A program made the position numbers and the translations under genes. DNA of 12,635 bases from Paramuribaculum sp. (GTDB lineage Bacteria; Bacteroidota; Bacteroidia; Bacteroidales; Muribaculaceae). The DNA lies in assembly GCA_029051835.1 (NCBI GenBank), contig JAIDKJ010000373.1, forward strand, positions 1 to 12,635, given 5' to 3'. Of this stretch, positions 7,335 through 12,635 are shown piece by piece (the stretch's first letter is position 1; the number at the start of each line of letters is the position of its first letter). The notes beneath the pieces are model-generated. The model had not been told where the DNA came from and did not search any database. It saw only the letters and a list, made by a program, of their open reading frames with translations.

Positions 7335-8213
7335 ATGAATATTTTCAAGGCTATAACTCTTGGCGCCGCAGTGGCAGTGATGGTCAGCGGCTGCACATCC
7401 AACAAGAAGTACACAGCACTCCAGAACCGCTACGACGAGCTTTCGAAGGACTACAACGCATCGCAGGTGGCCCTGGCCGAGAGCCGCGCCAACGCGCGCA
7501 GCCTCGAAACGTTGCTCGAAGCGGCCCGCCGCAACAACGAGGATCTGAAGCGCAACTACGAGCAGATGCAGGGATCGCTCAACCAGAGCCTGCTGCAGAA
7601 CCAGCAGGGATCGATCAACATCTCAAAGCTCGTGGACGAGATCAACGCATCCAACCAGTATATCAAGCAGCTTGTACAGGCCAAGTCGAAAAGCGACTCG
7701 CTCAACATGGTGCTGACCAACAACCTGACGCGCTCGCTCTCGCGCGAAGAGCTCAAGGAGGTGGACGTGAAGGTGCTCAAGGGAGTGGTATACATCTCGC
7801 TGGCCGACAACATGCTCTTCAAGTCGGGTAGCTACGAGGTGAACAGCCGCGCGATGCAGACCCTGTCGAAGATAGCCAAGATCATCAAGGATTACGGCGA
7901 CTACGACGTGCTGGTGGAAGGCAACACCGACAATGTGCCTATCAGCCGCACGAATATCCGCAACAACTGGGATCTCTCGGCTCTGCGCGCTTCGTCGATC
8001 GTACAGGTGCTTCAGAACGACTTCGGTGTGAATCCGGCACGTCTTTCGGCAGCCGGACGCGGCGAGTACAACCCCATCGCCGACAACGATACCGACCTTG
8101 GCCGCCAGCGCAACCGCCGCACGGAGATCATCGTGACTCCCAAGCTCGACCAGTTCCTCGATCTGATCGACAAAGCTCCCGATACGGACGAATCCAGCGC
8201 CAACGGCAACTGA
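7335..8213 (+). CDS. OmpA-family peptidoglycan-binding lipoprotein with coiled coil
   Basis: The 292-residue product has a lipoprotein signal with lipobox VSGC (Cys20) and a long helical, probably coiled-coil segment at about 25-135. A C-terminal OmpA-like domain follows at about 145-270. OmpA landmarks are GNTDN (196-200, Asp199), WDLSALRASSIVQVL (212-226, Arg218), RLSAAGRGEYNPIADN (236-251) and NRRTEIIV (260-267). By position Asp199 and Arg218 should hold the peptide stem of peptidoglycan. It probably tethers the outer membrane to the cell wall. It starts 82 bases after korB with no terminator or TAnnTTTG box seen between, so it may be co-transcribed; TATAAT at 7303-7308 is not the typical promoter in this phylum. 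A strong terminator follows. Confidence 0.88.
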   Translation: MNIFKAITLGAAVAVMVSGCTSNKKYTALQNRYDELSKDYNASQVALAESRANARSLETLLEAARRNNEDLKRNYEQMQGSLNQSLLQNQQGSINISKLVDEINASNQYIKQLVQAKSKSDSLNMVLTNNLTRSLSREELKEVDVKVLKGVVYISLADNMLFKSGSYEVNSRAMQTLSKIAKIIKDYGDYDVLVEGNTDNVPISRTNIRNNWDLSALRASSIVQVLQNDFGVNPARLSAAGRGEYNPIADNDTDLGRQRNRRTEIIVTPKLDQFLDLIDKAPDTDESSANGN

Positions 8214-8239
8214 TCCGCACGATAAACGACCCTATAATG

Positions 8240-8282
8240 GCGATGTGTCGAAGTTAATGATTTCGGCACATCGCTTTGTTTT
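8240..8282 (+). terminator. Rho-independent terminator after the OmpA-like gene
   Basis: A 13-base-pair stem (8240-8252 with 8262-8274) contains one G-U pair, a nine-base loop and a TTTGTTTT tail (8275-8282). It starts 26 bases after the stop codon and probably ends the korA-korB-ompA-like transcript. Confidence 0.85.
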
Positions 8283-8370
8283 AGTCGGGATAGAGAGATA
8301 GCGGTCAGAATGATCAAGATGGCAGGAACGCGAATCCTCGGCGATGATCCAACACGACCTCATATGTTAA

Positions 8371-8411
8371 GACGAAGCTGCGTCGTAAAAGTGATACGAC
8401 ACAGCTTCGTC
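8371..8411 (-). terminator. Long hairpin, possible terminator of the GH16 gene
   Basis: Arms 8371-8386 and 8396-8411 form a 16-position stem with a nine-base loop. The only non-Watson-Crick position is C-A in plus-strand RNA but U-G in minus-strand RNA, so pairing favours a minus-strand transcript, that is, the 3' end of the GH16 mRNA (stop at 8450). The following minus-strand bases begin TTAACATATG, not a proper U run, so termination is plausible but unproven. The rest of 8283-8449 holds no gene I can support. Confidence 0.5.
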
Positions 8412-8449
8412 ATCATTGGAATATCATTGCCCGTAAGGCAAGGGCGGGA

Positions 8450-9274
8450 TTATTTCTTTTCCGGCTCGTTGAGTTCATAGAAGCGAACCCAGTCGACAAG
8501 CATCTCGATAGGAAGGCCGCTGGGGTCGACCGCACCTACCCAATTGCCGCCGAGCTGCATGTCGATCAGCAGGTAGTAGGGAGCGTCGGGGAAGGGGAAC
8601 TGACCTTCAAGATCAGTCTTTATGCGGGGATATGTGAATGTGTGGGTGTCATTGATGAAGAAAGAGAGTGAATCGTCGTACATTTCCACGGCATACACAT
8701 TGTAGTCGTCGGGCTTGATCGCGCCGGTGCTGTAATGAGGCGGCTCGTTATCCTTCTTGAGTTCGAGGGTGTAATACGAATGAACGGTCTGATATGCGAA
8801 AGTGTCGGCGCTGAGTCGTTCCATTATGTCGATTTCGCCTCCCTTAGGCCACTGGCTGTTGGGATATGCAGTGTCGGGGAGCATCCATATTGCAGGCCAT
8901 GAGCCCTGGCAGTGTCCGAGCTTCGCACAAATTTCGATTCTGCCATTGCCGAACGATTTCTTGCCCTTGGTATATACTCCACCGGTAAGGTAGGCGGCTG
9001 TATCGGCCGATCCCTCGTAGTTTCTGATGCCGTGGAGCACCAGATTGCCGTCGCGCATGGAGTAAACCGTGTCCTCGGTAGTCATGTAGTTGTTCCAGTC
9101 GGATCCGCCGCGGGGTATGCGCACCCATACATTTGTGTCGAGGCTCTCGCCGTCGAAGGTTTCCTCCCAGACGAGGTTCCATTTTTCGGGAGCCTCAGCC
9201 TTTTTCTGGCTGCACGATACAGTCGAGCCTATAGCAAGGATCGCCGCTGCAGCTGTAAAAAGAAGTTGTTTCAT
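8450..9274 (-). CDS. Glycoside hydrolase family 16 beta-glucanase-type lipoprotein
   Basis: The 274-residue product is a GH16 jelly-roll enzyme, predicted to cut beta-1,3 or mixed-linkage beta-glucans with retention of configuration. The active-site strand GEIDIMERL (146-154) gives nucleophile Glu147, Asp149 and acid/base Glu152 in the beta-bulge ExDxxE form. GSWPAIWMLP (124-133) and the N-terminal WEETFDGESLDTNVW (36-50) are also family hallmarks. The signal ends in a lipobox-like TVSC (Cys21) followed by SQKKAE, which lacks the acidic export signal linked to surface lipoproteins in Bacteroidetes, so a periplasm-facing anchor is likely. No SusC/SusD-type genes adjoin it. A promoter-like box lies 66 bases upstream. 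Exact substrate is not resolved. Confidence 0.92.
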   Translation of the reverse strand: MKQLLFTAAAAILAIGSTVSCSQKKAEAPEKWNLVWEETFDGESLDTNVWVRIPRGGSDWNNYMTTEDTVYSMRDGNLVLHGIRNYEGSADTAAYLTGGVYTKGKKSFGNGRIEICAKLGHCQGSWPAIWMLPDTAYPNSQWPKGGEIDIMERLSADTFAYQTVHSYYTLELKKDNEPPHYSTGAIKPDDYNVYAVEMYDDSLSFFINDTHTFTYPRIKTDLEGQFPFPDAPYYLLIDMQLGGNWVGAVDPSGLPIEMLVDWVRFYELNEPEKK

Positions 9275-9339
9275 CCTGTATTGAAATTAGTTAATCGATA
9301 ATCCAGTGTTTAACCGGCGCCGGAAACTCCTGCGTTGTA

Positions 9340-9347
9340 CAAATTTA
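9340..9347 (-). promoter_or_regulatory. Promoter -7 box for the GH16 gene
   Basis: On the minus strand TAAATTTG matches TAnnTTTG and lies 65 bases before the ATG at 9274, giving a leader of about 60 bases. The upstream region is AT-rich with a TTTG 12 bases away, which is too close for a standard -33 element. The start of the divergent SIMPL gene shows no equally good box. Confidence 0.5.
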
Positions 9348-9450
9348 GACAAAAATTATCAAACACACATCGCTCCGGCATAAAAATCCCGTACAACATT
9401 GAGTCCATACCGTACGTTATCACTTTAAGAATGCAAACAAATCATCACCT

Positions 9451-10140
9451 ATGAAAAAAATCATATTAACGCTGCTGATAGCCGTCATGGCGGCCGGCGG
9501 AGCGACTGCTCAGAATACCTCCACAATAGTTGTGACCGGAACGGCCACCCTCAACATTATCCCTGACCGGATAACGGTGGAGATCGGACTCGAAGAGTAC
9601 TACCGTCCGAAAAAACAGGGTGCCGACAGCACCAAGGTGAAACTCTCGCAGATCGAGAAAGAGGTGCGCGGCGTGATGGCTAAGGCCGGCATTGCCGACA
9701 CTGCCATAACGACATCGAACGTGGGCAACTATCGCGACCGCACACTGTCGCGCGACTTCCTGATGGCAAAGACCATTTCGGCCGTACTGACCGACTTCGC
9801 ACAGCTCGACGCCCTTGTGGCCGACCTTCCCTCGCAGGGCATAAGCAGCTTCAACCTGACGCGCCTCGACCACAGCGACATGCCCGACTACAACCGGCGT
9901 GGACTCAAGGCCGCGCTCGATGCCGCCAAGGAGAAGGCTCAGTTCATAGCCGACGAAATGGGCATGCAGCTAATGATACCGTGGGAAGTGGTCGAAAACG
10001 GCCCTACTTACTATGAAAGCCCGTCGATGAGCAACGTATCGGTCTATAGCGGCGCAGGTATGGACAACATGCGTCGTATCACCCGCCGCTATAGCGTGAA
10101 GGTGGCATATCTGATCACCACCCGGAACCAGAACGACTGA
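9451..10140 (+). CDS. SIMPL-domain (DUF541) periplasmic protein
   Basis: The 229-residue product has a Sec signal peptide cleaved after Ala20 (ATA|QNT). It then shows the SIMPL/DUF541 pattern: a first strand IVVTGTATLNIIPDRITVEIGLE (26-48), a helix with Gln and Lys residues, TTSNVGNYRD (about 87-96), and DAAKEKAQFIADEMGM near 160. The family includes E. coli YggE and mammalian SIMPL, and the bacterial members are oligomeric envelope proteins linked to stress tolerance; their biochemical activity is not known. The gene stands alone on the plus strand, divergent from the GH16 gene and convergent with the hydrolase. No clear TAnnTTTG promoter was found upstream. Confidence 0.85.
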   Translation: MKKIILTLLIAVMAAGGATAQNTSTIVVTGTATLNIIPDRITVEIGLEEYYRPKKQGADSTKVKLSQIEKEVRGVMAKAGIADTAITTSNVGNYRDRTLSRDFLMAKTISAVLTDFAQLDALVADLPSQGISSFNLTRLDHSDMPDYNRRGLKAALDAAKEKAQFIADEMGMQLMIPWEVVENGPTYYESPSMSNVSVYSGAGMDNMRRITRRYSVKVAYLITTRNQND

Positions 10141-10173
10141 CGCCGGCCGCCGGCACACACTGCCATATCCGCA

Positions 10174-11244
10174 TCAGTCTTCGGCGAGGAAGCCGGCGGC
10201 GGCATCCACAGCCATGTCAAAGGCTCGCTGCTGCCCGGGGACGGTGATGAACAGATGGACCGTGGAGGGCAGAATGCGATGGCTGACCGCCACGCCCGAC
10301 TCACGGAGCCGACGCGCCATGTCGGCGCCCTGATCGCGGAGTATGTCGCGGTCGGCGCTGACCATCATCACCGGCGGAAGCTTCGCAAGCGCATCGGACG
10401 CGGCACAGAAAGGCGATACGAGCGGCTGACGCGCATCGGACGGTCCGGCATAGGCTTCATTGAACGCCTCCATAATGGAAGCGTCGAGCCCGTAGCCCGA
10501 ACCGTAGGATTGCCATGATTCCGAACCGTCGCTCCACGCCTTGACCACAGGATAGAACAGCACCAGCGACCGCAATGCGCCGGCGGGCAGGCTAAGCCGG
10601 CCGTGACGCTGTCCGGATGCAACGGCTATAGCCGCCGAGAGGGCAAGATTACCCCCGGCGCTGTCGCCTCCAAGCGATATGCGGTCGGGATCAAATCCAT
10701 AGCGTGCGGCATTGTCCCGCGCAAATCCGACTGCTTCGAGAGAGGCATCGAGAGCGTGGGGAAATGGATAGCGGGGAGCGAGCGGATAGTCCACGGCAAG
10801 CACTGCCACGCCCGCCCGACGCGACAGCTCGGCACAGAAGCGCGCGCAACTGTTGATACTGCCGAAGCACCATCCGCCACCATGCAGATAGATCAGCAAC
10901 GGAAGCCGGCCGGATGCGCACGATGCGGGACGATACAGGCGATAGGTGTCGGAAATATCGGTGGCCACAACGTCGGCGGGGAGCGCCGGCGGGACGTTGC
11001 GCGACTGCCTGACGGCCTCAAGAGCAGCGAAATCGCCCTTCATGGCTCGCCTGACCGCCTCCTCCTGACGAGCCTGGAGCCCTTCGGGCAATGACCGCAG
11101 GAAAGCGTCGGCCTCACTGAGCAGCACGGAATCGACGCACACGGCATCGGCCTGAAGCGGGCTGTAGGCCGACAGTGCTGCCGGGAAAGCCGCCACGGCC
11201 GCCACCATAGCGCCCCGCAGAGCGACAAAAAGTTTTCGAATCAT
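10174..11244 (-). CDS. Secreted alpha/beta hydrolase, hormone-sensitive lipase (HSL) family
   Basis: A 356-residue esterase/lipase-like protein with the HSL (alpha/beta hydrolase 3) signature. The oxyanion motif is HGGGW (121-125), the nucleophile elbow is GGDSAGGN (192-199, Ser195), and the probable acid and base are Asp300 and His330 (STVHLF). All catalytic parts are present. A basic-then-hydrophobic N-terminus (MIRKLF to about 26) is a likely signal peptide, so it acts in the envelope or outside; short-chain acyl or acetyl esters are the usual substrates. I chose the ATG at 11244 because it gives a clean signal peptide; ATG 11253 and an upstream start at 11280 are alternatives. It converges with the SIMPL gene after a 33-base gap. 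Possible roles include deacetylation of glycans, but this is speculative. Confidence 0.85.
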   Translation of the reverse strand: MIRKLFVALRGAMVAAVAAFPAALSAYSPLQADAVCVDSVLLSEADAFLRSLPEGLQARQEEAVRRAMKGDFAALEAVRQSRNVPPALPADVVATDISDTYRLYRPASCASGRLPLLIYLHGGGWCFGSINSCARFCAELSRRAGVAVLAVDYPLAPRYPFPHALDASLEAVGFARDNAARYGFDPDRISLGGDSAGGNLALSAAIAVASGQRHGRLSLPAGALRSLVLFYPVVKAWSDGSESWQSYGSGYGLDASIMEAFNEAYAGPSDARQPLVSPFCAASDALAKLPPVMMVSADRDILRDQGADMARRLRESGVAVSHRILPSTVHLFITVPGQQRAFDMAVDAAAGFLAED

Positions 11245-11285
11245 ATATGCCATTTGAGATGAAGTAACTCTTAAAAACAATCAAA

Positions 11286-11336
11286 TTAAAGGCGAGCGGC
11301 CATTGAGTCAACCTGCAGCCGATATGCCTGTTTCAT
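11286..11336 (-). pseudogene. Possible vestigial start of a hipA-like gene
   Basis: An ATG at 11336-11334 overlaps the regulator's stop as ATGA, the arrangement common in hipB-hipA pairs. It opens a 16-codon frame that begins MKQAY, reminiscent of HipA N-termini in Bacteroidetes, then continues with unrelated residues to a TAA. I read this as what remains after deletion of hipA, but five residues could match by chance. Confidence 0.3.
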
Positions 11337-11536
11337 GATTCAGAGATTTTTTCGGGAGTCATGACTGCTCCGAATAGAGCCAATACTTGATTAACCTTGT
11401 CAAGACGGAGAGTTTCCTTACCTTGTTCAAGTTCTCGTACAAAACGTAATCCCACTCCGGATTTCTGAGAGAGGTCAACTTGCGTAAGTCCGAATTGCTT
11501 GCGCATTTCCTTAACATATTTTGCTAACCGAGTCAT
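11333..11536 (-). CDS. HipB/y4mF-type XRE helix-turn-helix regulator, orphan
   Basis: The 67-residue product is a single Cro/C1-type helix-turn-helix domain. Key features are FGLTQVDLSQKSGVG (15-29), containing the helix-turn-helix, and LRFVRELEQGKETLRLDKVN (30-49), the signature of the y4mF/HipB-like group. Relatives are usually DNA-binding antitoxins that pair with a HipA-type kinase encoded just downstream and repress their own promoter. Here the downstream gene is the hydrolase 89 bases away and no HipA is present. I prefer the ATG at 11536; a TTG at 11560 in frame would overlap the -7 box and add eight residues. Base composition is much lower in GC than the genes to the left, which suggests transfer. 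Family is clear; whether it still regulates anything is unknown. Confidence 0.85.
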   Translation of the reverse strand: MTRLAKYVKEMRKQFGLTQVDLSQKSGVGLRFVRELEQGKETLRLDKVNQVLALFGAVMTPEKISES

Positions 11537-11544
11537 ACGAATAT

Positions 11545-11556
11545 ACCCTTTTGGGT
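11545..11556. promoter_or_regulatory. Inverted repeat, candidate operator of the HipB-like regulator
   Basis: A perfect inverted repeat ACCC-TTTT-GGGT lies between the -7 box (11558-11565) and the ATG (11536), right where transcription should begin. Its position suits autorepression by the regulator. The sequence differs from the E. coli HipB operator pattern, so binding is an inference from position and symmetry only. Confidence 0.5.
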
Positions 11557-11557
11557 G

Positions 11558-11586
11558 CAAAGATAATTAATTATTCTTATTGACAA
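11558..11586 (-). promoter_or_regulatory. Promoter of the HipB-like regulator
   Basis: On the minus strand the -7 box TATCTTTG (11565-11558) matches TAnnTTTG. A GTTG-type -33 element has its TTG at 11586-11584, 18 bases upstream of the -7 box. This is the most complete Bacteroidetes-style promoter in the window. The surrounding DNA is strongly AT-rich. Confidence 0.7.
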
Positions 11587-11849
11587 CTATGTAGATGAAT
11601 CTGTATTAGTTCAGCAAGAGATTGACCGTCTGAGAGTATATCAACTACAAGTACGCCTACTTGCCGCTCGGCTAAAGCGCTCTGCGGGGAGGCAACCCGG
11701 AGGAAAAGCCTCTCTGCTTTCTCCTCCCAACATCTCCCGAACACGACTTATCGGCCTGGCACTTACGCAGCAAGATCCCCACATAACCTGAAGGCTACTG
11801 ACCCGAACGCCACCGAGAGCAGCACGATCCTCCCTCGATGGCGTTTTGT
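11587..11849. other. Gene-poor region with relic-like reading frame and hairpins
   Basis: No intact gene is visible. On the plus strand one frame stays open from 11567 to a stop at about 11789 but has no ATG. Its first part reads like a helical protein segment (QQEIDRLRVYQLQVRLLAAR, around 11624-11683) and the rest is Pro/Arg/Ser-rich and less protein-like. It overlaps a nested hairpin: an inner stem of 11699-11709 with 11716-11727 (one bulge) and outer arms near 11685-11691 and 11734-11739. The region may be a decayed gene end, an intergenic repeat or a structured RNA; I cannot tell which. A minus-strand frame at 11641-11853 has no protein-like character. Confidence 0.45.
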
Positions 11850-11850
11850 T
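11806..11850. terminator. Terminator-like hairpin beside the receptor gene end
   Basis: Arms 11806-11819 and 11832-11845 pair around a 12-base loop. In plus-strand RNA there are two C-A or A-C mismatches but a TTTTGTT run follows at 11844-11850. In minus-strand RNA the stem is 14 continuous pairs with two G-U pairs, yet no U run follows. It lies directly after the receptor stop codon, so it may end that transcript, a plus-strand one, or both. Confidence 0.5.
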
Positions 11851-12635
11851 CAATGGAGTATTGATGTTGAGATATTCTTTTCGCCACTAAGTTCTCCGTA
11901 TCGACTGACTTTCTTTCCATAATTGAAGGTGTAAGTCACAGTCAGAGACATACGACGGTGATAGTCAGAACCAAACTGTGTCATCTTATTGTCGTACCAT
12001 CGCGTAGTCAATGTATCTTCGCTGAGTTTCCATGATGACTGGAAAAGATTGACCAATGACAGTTGGATATTCCAGCCGCGCGAAGCCCATCCTGCACTTG
12101 CAGAGTAGCTCATGGGCATTTTTCGCAGAAAGGCATTTTCTCCATCTACATAGCTGCTGCCGGTGTCATAATATCCATTGAAGAAGAATTTGCCAAGATA
12201 ATAGTTGACATTGAGGCTTGCTGTAAACGGATAATGCGATATGCTGTTGCTTCCGGTTGTCTTATACAGCAACAGTCGCGGAGCAACGGAAAATGACAGC
12301 CTCCCGTCCAGAAACTTTCCGGTAAGGTTGGCTCCCATCTGCCCGTGATTGTAATCTCCGTCATTCTGATATTTCTTCAACATCATTCCGTCGGGGCCGT
12401 CAGGAGTATAGACCGCTATCTGCCGGTTGGAGATGAGGAACATCGTCGAGTAAGCTGATAGCTGCCACTTATTGCTTGGCAGCCATGTATAACTGATATT
12501 CGCAGCGGTATTGCGCGAACACTTCAGCTCCGGATTGCCGGAAATATACATCAGCTCTGATTGCTGAATGATATTGGGGTTCTTCATTGTGGCGTCGGGC
12601 GAGAAAGTAGCATACTGAAACAATAGGCTTAATGA
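11850..12635 (-). CDS. TonB-dependent receptor-like outer-membrane beta-barrel, C-terminal part
   Basis: The gene is cut by the right edge; the frame is open to base 12635 and about 261 C-terminal residues are visible. They are a run of amphipathic beta strands rich in Tyr, Ser, Asn and Trp. SGNPELKCSRNTAANISYTWLP is a typical barrel segment of the Bacteroidetes outer-membrane receptor group (OMP_b-brl_3-like), and the end, SLTVTYTFNYGKKVSRYGELSG, resembles its last strand. The usual N-terminal carboxypeptidase-like and plug domains would lie outside the window, so a receptor with or without a plug cannot be distinguished. Base composition is clearly lower in GC than the korAB region. Substrate and partners are not visible. 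Confidence 0.8.
   Translation of the reverse strand, partial: SLSLLFQYATFSPDATMKNPNIIQQSELMYISGNPELKCSRNTAANISYTWLPSNKWQLSAYSTMFLISNRQIAVYTPDGPDGMMLKKYQNDGDYNHGQMGANLTGKFLDGRLSFSVAPRLLLYKTTGSNSISHYPFTASLNVNYYLGKFFFNGYYDTGSSYVDGENAFLRKMPMSYSASAGWASRGWNIQLSLVNLFQSSWKLSEDTLTTRWYDNKMTQFGSDYHRRMSLTVTYTFNYGKKVSRYGELSGEKNISTSILH

Noticed and set aside
8310..8490. Possible small plus-strand ORF starting at an ATG near 8310
   Set aside because: It spans the hairpin at 8371-8411 and runs into the end of the GH16 gene antisense, with no promoter and no recognisable protein.
10141..10173. GC-rich repeat between the SIMPL and hydrolase genes as a terminator
   Set aside because: The two CGCCGGC copies are adjacent and leave no real loop, and no T run follows on either strand.
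11641..11853. A 70-codon minus-strand frame as a small gene
   Set aside because: The residues look random (Arg, Ser, Cys-rich), the frame overlaps the end of the receptor gene and covers strong hairpins.

Overview
The window looks like chromosomal DNA of a GC-rich member of the Bacteroidales, most likely Muribaculaceae or a close relative (the family is inferred; no marker gene is present). The evidence is the TAnnTTTG type of -7 promoter box at several gene starts, the lack of clear Shine-Dalgarno sites, a fused gamma-alpha KorA, Bacteroidetes-style lipoproteins and outer-membrane barrels, and heavy use of ATA isoleucine codons despite high GC.

Left third (1-4073, all minus strand): reading from right to left, divIC/ftsB-like gene, small four-helix membrane protein, coaX, FadL-like outer-membrane barrel, lptC, and the start of a CNNM/HlyC-CorC (GldE-like) membrane protein that runs off the left edge. 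All neighbours overlap by 1-14 bases except for a 74-base gap before coaX, which has its own promoter-like box. The group combines cell division, CoA synthesis, LPS export and envelope proteins.

Middle (4263-8282, plus strand): korA and korB encode a two-subunit 2-oxoglutarate:ferredoxin oxidoreductase. An OmpA-domain coiled-coil lipoprotein follows, ending at a strong rho-independent terminator. No terminator is visible between korB and the ompA-like gene. The divIC-side and korA-side promoters diverge from one intergenic region and carry the same 8-base -7 box.

Right third (8371-11280): a GH16 beta-glucanase-type lipoprotein (minus) and a SIMPL/DUF541 periplasmic protein (plus) are transcribed divergently. 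A secreted HSL-family alpha/beta hydrolase (minus) converges on the SIMPL gene.

Right end (11281-12635): base composition drops sharply. There is an orphan HipB/y4mF-type XRE regulator with a good promoter and a perfect inverted repeat near its predicted transcription start. The expected hipA partner is missing: only a translationally coupled start codon and about five plausible codons remain. Next comes a roughly 280-base stretch with no intact gene, a relic-like reading frame and strong hairpins. Last is the C-terminal part of an outer-membrane beta-barrel receptor cut by the right edge. This end looks like accessory, partly decayed DNA; the rest is ordinary conserved Bacteroidales sequence. 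I see no rRNA, tRNA, CRISPR array or intact insertion sequence.
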